Source: Variovorax sp. KBW07 (GTDB taxonomy: Bacteria > Pseudomonadota > Gammaproteobacteria > Burkholderiales > Burkholderiaceae_C). Taken from it: a stretch of DNA of 49,766 nucleotides. This document shows positions 45,505 to 49,766 of this stretch, piece by piece; position 1 is the first letter of the stretch; each line of letters starts with the position of its first letter. The position numbers and the translations under genes were made by a program. The stretch spans positions 1 through 49,766 of the forward strand of contig NZ_QAJK01000156.1 of NCBI RefSeq assembly GCF_003852515.1, given 5' to 3'. Below the pieces are notes generated by a model. That model did not search any database. It was given only the letters and a program-made list of their open reading frames with translations, and was not told the origin of the DNA.

Positions 45505-46653
45505 ATGACACACAAAAAGATTCATTTGCGGGTTCCGGCCCTGGCCGCTTTTGCCTTCGCCCTCCTCGGCCTGCTGCCTGCCGCACAGACGCAAGCACAG
45601 GCACAGACCAAGCCAATCTTGGTCGGCCAGACCTACGTGAAGACCGGTCCGCTGGCCTCGCTGTCGACCGAGCCGCTCATCGGCATCCGCGCCATGTTCA
45701 CCGCGCTGAACGCCAGCGGCGGCATCAACGGCCGGCCGGTCGAGCTGCGCCAGTTCGACGACGCCTACGACCCGGCCAAGGGCGCCGAGAACGTGAAGGC
45801 CTTCGTCAACGACGGCGCGGTCGGCATCCTGATGCCCATCGGCACCTCGTCGTCGGTCGGCGCCCTGAAGGCGGCCAACGAGCTCAAGGTGCCCGTGGTC
45901 GGCCCCTATACCGGCGCGGGCCCGGTGGTGAAGTTTTCCGAATACGGCTTTCCTGTGCGCATCAGCTTCGACGAGGAATACAGCCGCATCGTGAACCACC
46001 TCTTCACCATCGGCCTGTCGCGCATCGCCTTTGCGCACAACGACAACCCGGGCGCGCGCTCGGCGATGGAGAGCACGCAGAAGTTCATTGCCGAGCGCGG
46101 CGACAAGATGGTCGGCAGCGTGGCCATCAAGAACGACGGCTCCGACGCCGCCGAGCGCGCGGCCGAACTGGCAAAGCTCAAGCCCAAGGCGGTGGTGCTG
46201 TCGGCCACCAACGACGTGGCGGCGAAGTTCATCACGGCCTACCGCGCGGCCGGCGGCGAGACGGCTTTTTATTCGTTCTCTTTCCTGAACGGGCAGAAGC
46301 TGTTCCAGGACATCAAGAAAGACGCGGCCGGCGTGGTCATCTCGCAGGTCGTGCCCTATCCGTGGAACAGCGCGATGCCGGTGATTGCCGAGTACCAGTC
46401 GGCCATGAAGAAGATCGGTGCCACCGAGTTCAGCTATGCCAGCCTCGAGGGCTACGTCACGGCCAAGGTCATGGTCGAAGGCCTGAAGCGCGCGGGGCCC
46501 AACCCGACGCCGGACACGCTGCACAAGGGGCTCGAGTCTTTCAAGACGCTCGACATCGGCGGCATTGCCGTGTCTTACAGGCCCGGCGAGCACCGGGGGC
46601 TGACCTTCTCCGAGCTGTCGATGCTGAAGGCCGACGGGCGCTATTTGCGCTGA
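45505..46653 (+). CDS. Branched-chain amino acid-type ABC substrate-binding protein (orphan)
   Basis: 382-residue periplasmic binding protein of the Peripla_BP_6 class. The signal peptide runs from MTHKKIHLRVPALAAF with cleavage near QAQA (residues 30-33). The mature protein begins TKPILVGQTYVKTGPLASL and contains NASGGINGRPVELRQFDDAYDPAKG, the standard first-lobe pattern. GTG at 45499 is an alternative start. No permease or ATPase gene is adjacent. The gene diverges from a LysR gene, with about 108 bases between starts, and is followed by a convergent hydrolase gene 12 bases after its stop. Confidence 0.87.
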   Translation: MTHKKIHLRVPALAAFAFALLGLLPAAQTQAQAQTKPILVGQTYVKTGPLASLSTEPLIGIRAMFTALNASGGINGRPVELRQFDDAYDPAKGAENVKAFVNDGAVGILMPIGTSSSVGALKAANELKVPVVGPYTGAGPVVKFSEYGFPVRISFDEEYSRIVNHLFTIGLSRIAFAHNDNPGARSAMESTQKFIAERGDKMVGSVAIKNDGSDAAERAAELAKLKPKAVVLSATNDVAAKFITAYRAAGGETAFYSFSFLNGQKLFQDIKKDAAGVVISQVVPYPWNSAMPVIAEYQSAMKKIGATEFSYASLEGYVTAKVMVEGLKRAGPNPTPDTLHKGLESFKTLDIGGIAVSYRPGEHRGLTFSELSMLKADGRYLR

Positions 46654-46665
46654 GCCCTTTCAGCC

Positions 46666-47547
46666 TCAGTCCAGGAACCGCAGCAGCCGCGCGTTGACCT
46701 GCGCGGCGCGCTCGTACTGCACCCAGTGCCCGGCGCCATCGATCACCGAGCCTTCGCGGCCCGGCCCTTCGGCCAACAGTTGCGCCACCAGCGGCCGTGG
46801 GTCGGCGGTGACGTCGTATTCGCCCCAGAGCAGCAGCGTCGGCACGCCCAGCGTGTCGAGTGCCGCCTGCAGCCCGCCAGAGAGCGACACCTCCTTGCTG
46901 CGAAAGCGCGTGCCGTGACACGAGACATCGTGAATCTCGAAGGCCAGCGGGTCGATGGCCGCCTTGTCGTGAAGCATCAGCGCGCCAAGGTTGTGCAGCA
47001 GCGCGGTGCGCTCCGCCTCGCGGTCGGGCGCGGCGCGCCAGTTGATCATCTGCACCGTCATGCGCCGCAGCGTGCCATGGCCGCCGCTGCCCAGGAGCGC
47101 CATGCGCCGTATCGCGCGGCGCTGCACCGCGAAGCGCGCGGCAGTGAGGCCGCCGAAAGAAAAACCGCCCAGGTCGATGGGCGTGCCGGCGCCGATCAGC
47201 GCGTCGAGCGTGCCGCCCAGCGCCTTCAGCAGCGGCGGGAGCGAGTCTTCGCCGGGCGCCACGCGGGGCAGCGCATCGGAATCGTGAAAGCCCGGCATGT
47301 CGGGCAGCCAGAGCGTGCGGCCGGCCGACAGCGCCTCGGCATTGCGCAGCCAGTGCATCCAGCTGCCGTGGCCGCCATGCAGCAGCACCAGCGGCGGCTT
47401 CGAGGTGTCAGTGCCGAAGCGGCGCCAGCGCACGCGCACGCCCTCGTGCACCGGGTCATGGTGCGTAGAGAGCGCGTCGATGCGCGCGATTTCGGCGCGG
47501 GCCTGTTCCAGTTCCGCCGTGCCAGTGCTGGTGCTGGTGCCGCTCAT
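46666..47547 (-). CDS. Alpha/beta-hydrolase
   Basis: 293-residue serine hydrolase. The oxyanion-hole motif LLHGGHGSWMHW, nucleophile elbow GGFSFGG, the acid in WGEYDVTADPRP and the catalytic His in GAGHWVQYE are in the expected order. It resembles C-C bond hydrolases and small-ester hydrolases of aromatic degradation. A Thr/Ser/Gly-rich N-terminus (MSGTSTSTGTAEL) precedes the fold. The ATG at 47547 overlaps the cytochrome b561 stop (ATGA). The substrate is unknown. Confidence 0.87.
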   Translation of the reverse strand: MSGTSTSTGTAELEQARAEIARIDALSTHHDPVHEGVRVRWRRFGTDTSKPPLVLLHGGHGSWMHWLRNAEALSAGRTLWLPDMPGFHDSDALPRVAPGEDSLPPLLKALGGTLDALIGAGTPIDLGGFSFGGLTAARFAVQRRAIRRMALLGSGGHGTLRRMTVQMINWRAAPDREAERTALLHNLGALMLHDKAAIDPLAFEIHDVSCHGTRFRSKEVSLSGGLQAALDTLGVPTLLLWGEYDVTADPRPLVAQLLAEGPGREGSVIDGAGHWVQYERAAQVNARLLRFLD

Positions 47548-48104
47548 GGCAGCATCCGTTGAAGCTCGGCCTCGCCATCGAGAAACTGGTGCTTGAGCGC
47601 ACCCAGCACGTGCAGCCCGAACATCACGTAGAGCACGTAGCCGGCCCAGGCATGAACGCCGCCGAGCACCGTGTGCCAAGTTTCCTTCACGGCCGGCTCG
47701 ATGGCCATGATCCAGCCGATGCGCGGCCATTCGAACAGCCCGAAAAGCTGCATCGGGTGCGTGGCCGCGTCCTTCCAGGCCGAGTCGTGCATCCAGCCCG
47801 ACAGCGGCAGCAGAATCATCAGCAGGTACAGCACGCCGTGCGCCGCATGCGCGGCAAAACGCTCGAGCTTTCCGTACGAGCCGGGCATGGCCGGCGGCCG
47901 GTGCGTGGCGCGCCACAGCAGCCGCAGGATCACCAGCCCCAGCACCGTGATGCCGATCGACTTGTGCGTGTCGACGGCCGGGCGCACCCAGTCGTCGGGG
48001 TAATGGTCGACCAGCAGAATCAGTGCAATGTTGGCGGCCATGAGCACCGCGACCAGCCAGTGCAATGCGATGGCGGTTCGGGTGTAGCGGGTTTGTACGG
48101 GCAT
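47544..48104 (-). CDS. Cytochrome b561-type membrane protein
   Basis: 186-residue protein with four membrane helices (about 12-32, 45-62, 85-105, 145-165). Histidines in the helices likely ligate two b-type hemes: ALHWLVAV, DTHKSIGI, HAAHGVLY and GLHVLGALKH. This is the bacterial CybB/YodB type, usually linked to quinone or superoxide electron transfer. It is co-transcribed with the alpha/beta-hydrolase gene. Its start region is divergent to the glycosyltransferase gene. Confidence 0.88.
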   Translation of the reverse strand: MPVQTRYTRTAIALHWLVAVLMAANIALILLVDHYPDDWVRPAVDTHKSIGITVLGLVILRLLWRATHRPPAMPGSYGKLERFAAHAAHGVLYLLMILLPLSGWMHDSAWKDAATHPMQLFGLFEWPRIGWIMAIEPAVKETWHTVLGGVHAWAGYVLYVMFGLHVLGALKHQFLDGEAELQRMLP

Positions 48105-48231
48105 GCGGGGAATTTTCGGGCGTGGGCCGACTCAGTCAGGGGCGCTTGCGATTGTCCCGGCATTGTTCCGGGCCTTTCGAAACCGCTGGCCGATTTTTTG
48201 CGTACTCCGTTCGTCGCCTGGGCACCTCCTC

Positions 48232-49716
48232 TTGAACGATTCCCTCCAACGCGCTTTCGTGGCCGCATCGCCGCGCCTGTCTCCCCCCAGCACCCCGCTG
48301 CGAAGCTGGCTGATTCATGGGGGCGTGCTCGTGCTGTGGGCCCTGCTCTTTGCCATGGCCTTTCGCGTCGGCAACGTACGGGCCTGGTCGGTCGGCGTGG
48401 CCTATGTGCTGTACGACACCGTGCTGCTGCTGTTCGTAGGATGGATGACGCTGCCGATCCTGCGGCCCAGGCCCGTGCCCGCTTCAGAAACCGCATCCGC
48501 CGAAGCGGGCCGCCCCATGCGCCGCAATACGCTGGGCGTGATCGTCGCCTCGCACAACGAAGCCGCGGTGCTGCCCGTGACGCTGGCCGCGCTGCTGGGC
48601 CAGAGCGACCTGCCTGACCGCATCGTGATCGCGGACGACGGCTCCAGCGACGGCACCGCCGAACTGCTGACCACGCGCTACGGCCTGGCCGAGCCGCCCC
48701 TGGGCCAACTGAGCGCGGCCAGCACCACGCACCCGGGCCTGTACTGGCTGCGGCTGCCGCACGGCGGCAAGGCAGTGGCGCTGAACGCGGCCATTCTCTG
48801 CATCGACACCGACACGGTGCTCACGGTGGACGGCGACACGCTGCTCGACCACAAGGCCATCGGCGCGGTTCGCGATGCGTTTTCATCGGAGCCGAACCTG
48901 GTGGCGGCCACGGGCGTCATCACGCCGGTGTGCAGCCGCACGCTGACGGGCCGCTGCTTCCAGTGGTTCCAGACCTACGAGTACATCCGCAACTTTCTCT
49001 CGCGCTATGCATGGATGCGCGTCAACGGCCTGCTGCTGATCTCGGGTGCCTTCGCGGGCTTCCGGCTCGACGCGGTGCGCGCGGTCGGCGGCTTCGACAC
49101 CGATTGCCTGGTGGAAGACTACGAGCTCATTCACCGCCTGCACCGCCACGCGCAGGCGCACGGCCTGCCCTGGACCGTGCGTGTGCTGGGCGATGCGCAG
49201 GCGCACACCGATGCACCGAGCAGCGTGGGCGCGTTCCTGCGCCAGCGCCGGCGCTGGTTCGGTGGCTTCTTGCAGACGCAATACTGGTACCGCGCGATGG
49301 TGGGCGACCGGCGCTACGGCTGGCTGGGCATTGCAATGCTGCCGGTGAAGGCGATCGACACGCTGCAACCGCTGTACGGACTGGCAGCTTTCGGGCTGCT
49401 GCTGATGTACCTGGTGCGCGGCAACTTCGGGGTGCTGGCGCCGGTGGCGGGCGTGATCGGCGCGAAGATCGTGCTCGACTTGGCCTTTCACCTGTGGTCG
49501 GTATACCTGTACCGCCGCTGGATAGGCCACCGCAGCGAGGGCAGCATGGCGCAGGCCTTTCTGGCAGCGCTGGTCGAGCCGTTCACGTTCCAGATCCTGC
49601 GTCACACGGGGGCGGCGTGGGGCTGGTGGACGTTCCTTACAGGGCGCGGCACATGGGGTCGGCAGACGCGCGTGGGGCTGGTCGATGCTGACGGTGTTGG
49701 GCGTCGCGGGTCTTAG
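48232..49716 (+). CDS. Membrane family 2 glycosyltransferase
   Basis: About 494 residues from a TTG at 48232; the start is uncertain (GTG at 48259 is possible, and an ATG at 48103 would collide with the divergent cytochrome gene). Two N-terminal helices are followed by a GT-A catalytic domain (VIVASHNEAAVLPVTL, ADDGSSDGTAEL, the DxD-like VDGDT, the acid in LVEDYELIHRL and the QRRRW motif), then three C-terminal helices. This is the layout of processive polysaccharide synthases such as NodC, chitin or cellulose-type enzymes, and of poly-GlcNAc synthases. It probably makes or extends a surface glycan. The 50 bases after it show nothing recognisable. Confidence 0.82.
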   Translation: MNDSLQRAFVAASPRLSPPSTPLRSWLIHGGVLVLWALLFAMAFRVGNVRAWSVGVAYVLYDTVLLLFVGWMTLPILRPRPVPASETASAEAGRPMRRNTLGVIVASHNEAAVLPVTLAALLGQSDLPDRIVIADDGSSDGTAELLTTRYGLAEPPLGQLSAASTTHPGLYWLRLPHGGKAVALNAAILCIDTDTVLTVDGDTLLDHKAIGAVRDAFSSEPNLVAATGVITPVCSRTLTGRCFQWFQTYEYIRNFLSRYAWMRVNGLLLISGAFAGFRLDAVRAVGGFDTDCLVEDYELIHRLHRHAQAHGLPWTVRVLGDAQAHTDAPSSVGAFLRQRRRWFGGFLQTQYWYRAMVGDRRYGWLGIAMLPVKAIDTLQPLYGLAAFGLLLMYLVRGNFGVLAPVAGVIGAKIVLDLAFHLWSVYLYRRWIGHRSEGSMAQAFLAALVEPFTFQILRHTGAAWGWWTFLTGRGTWGRQTRVGLVDADGVGRRGS

Positions 49717-49766
49717 GCTTGCCTGTTCTTTGCGCTCTTGTTCAGGGCGCTGCTGTTTGGGAGCGG

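Noticed and set aside
48103-48231. ATG at 48103 as start of the glycosyltransferase
   Set aside because: It shares bases with the divergent cytochrome b561 start codon, leaving no promoter room, and the added residues look unlike a membrane-protein N-terminus.

Overview
The window is high-GC, densely packed bacterial chromosome. Gene content and layout suggest a metabolically versatile betaproteobacterium of the Comamonadaceae (Variovorax-like). This is inferred from the imuA-imuB-dnaE2 cassette with a CTGT-N8-ACAG LexA box, the many ABC uptake systems, the LysR/GntR/TetR regulators and the codon bias; no rRNA is present to confirm it. I saw no tRNA, rRNA, insertion sequence, CRISPR array or phage gene. 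Coding density is very high, ATGA start/stop overlaps are common, and no stretch over about 300 bases lacks a candidate gene.

Region 1 (1-11.9 kb) handles 2-aminoethylphosphonate (AEP). A leftward arm, gntR-phnA-phnY (phnY runs off the left edge), faces a rightward arm encoding an ABC importer (binding protein, ATPase, fused permease), phnW, purU and a GcvT-type FAD dehydrogenase. PhnW makes phosphonoacetaldehyde, PhnY oxidises it to phosphonoacetate, and PhnA releases phosphate and acetate. A palindrome between the arms overlaps the -35 box of the rightward promoter. The last two rightward genes are one-carbon/folate genes and suggest that N-methylated AEP may also be used.

Region 2 (11.9-19 kb) is a glycerol-phosphate-type operon: MFS transporter, FGGY kinase, GlpD-like dehydrogenase, an alkyl-DHAP-synthase-like flavoprotein and a GlpP-type antiterminator. 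It has a good promoter and leader hairpin in front and a terminator behind. Region 3 (19-25.6 kb) is a leftward acyl-CoA operon (binding protein, two SDRs, acyl-CoA ligase, thiolase) divergent from a TetR gene, with a perfect operator between them. Region 4 (25.6-30.5 kb) is a leftward TauABC/SsuABC-like importer with a sphingosine-phosphate-lyase-like PLP enzyme. It lies next to a GntR gene, and the same motif occurs before the operon and before the regulator.

Region 5 (30.5-34.4 kb) holds OsmC, two small proteins of unknown role, and a LysR gene divergent from an SGNH hydrolase. Region 6 (34.36-42.9 kb) is bounded by two LexA boxes. One precedes a rightward set (small unknown ORF, 2H phosphoesterase, APH(9)-like kinase). 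The other precedes the leftward imuA-imuB-dnaE2 mutagenesis cassette, with an MmcB-like nuclease gene behind it. Region 7 (43-49.8 kb) has a CmcJ/NvfI-type oxygenase with a DsbA-fold isomerase, a LysR regulator, an orphan amino-acid-type binding protein, an alpha/beta hydrolase with cytochrome b561, and a membrane family 2 glycosyltransferase.
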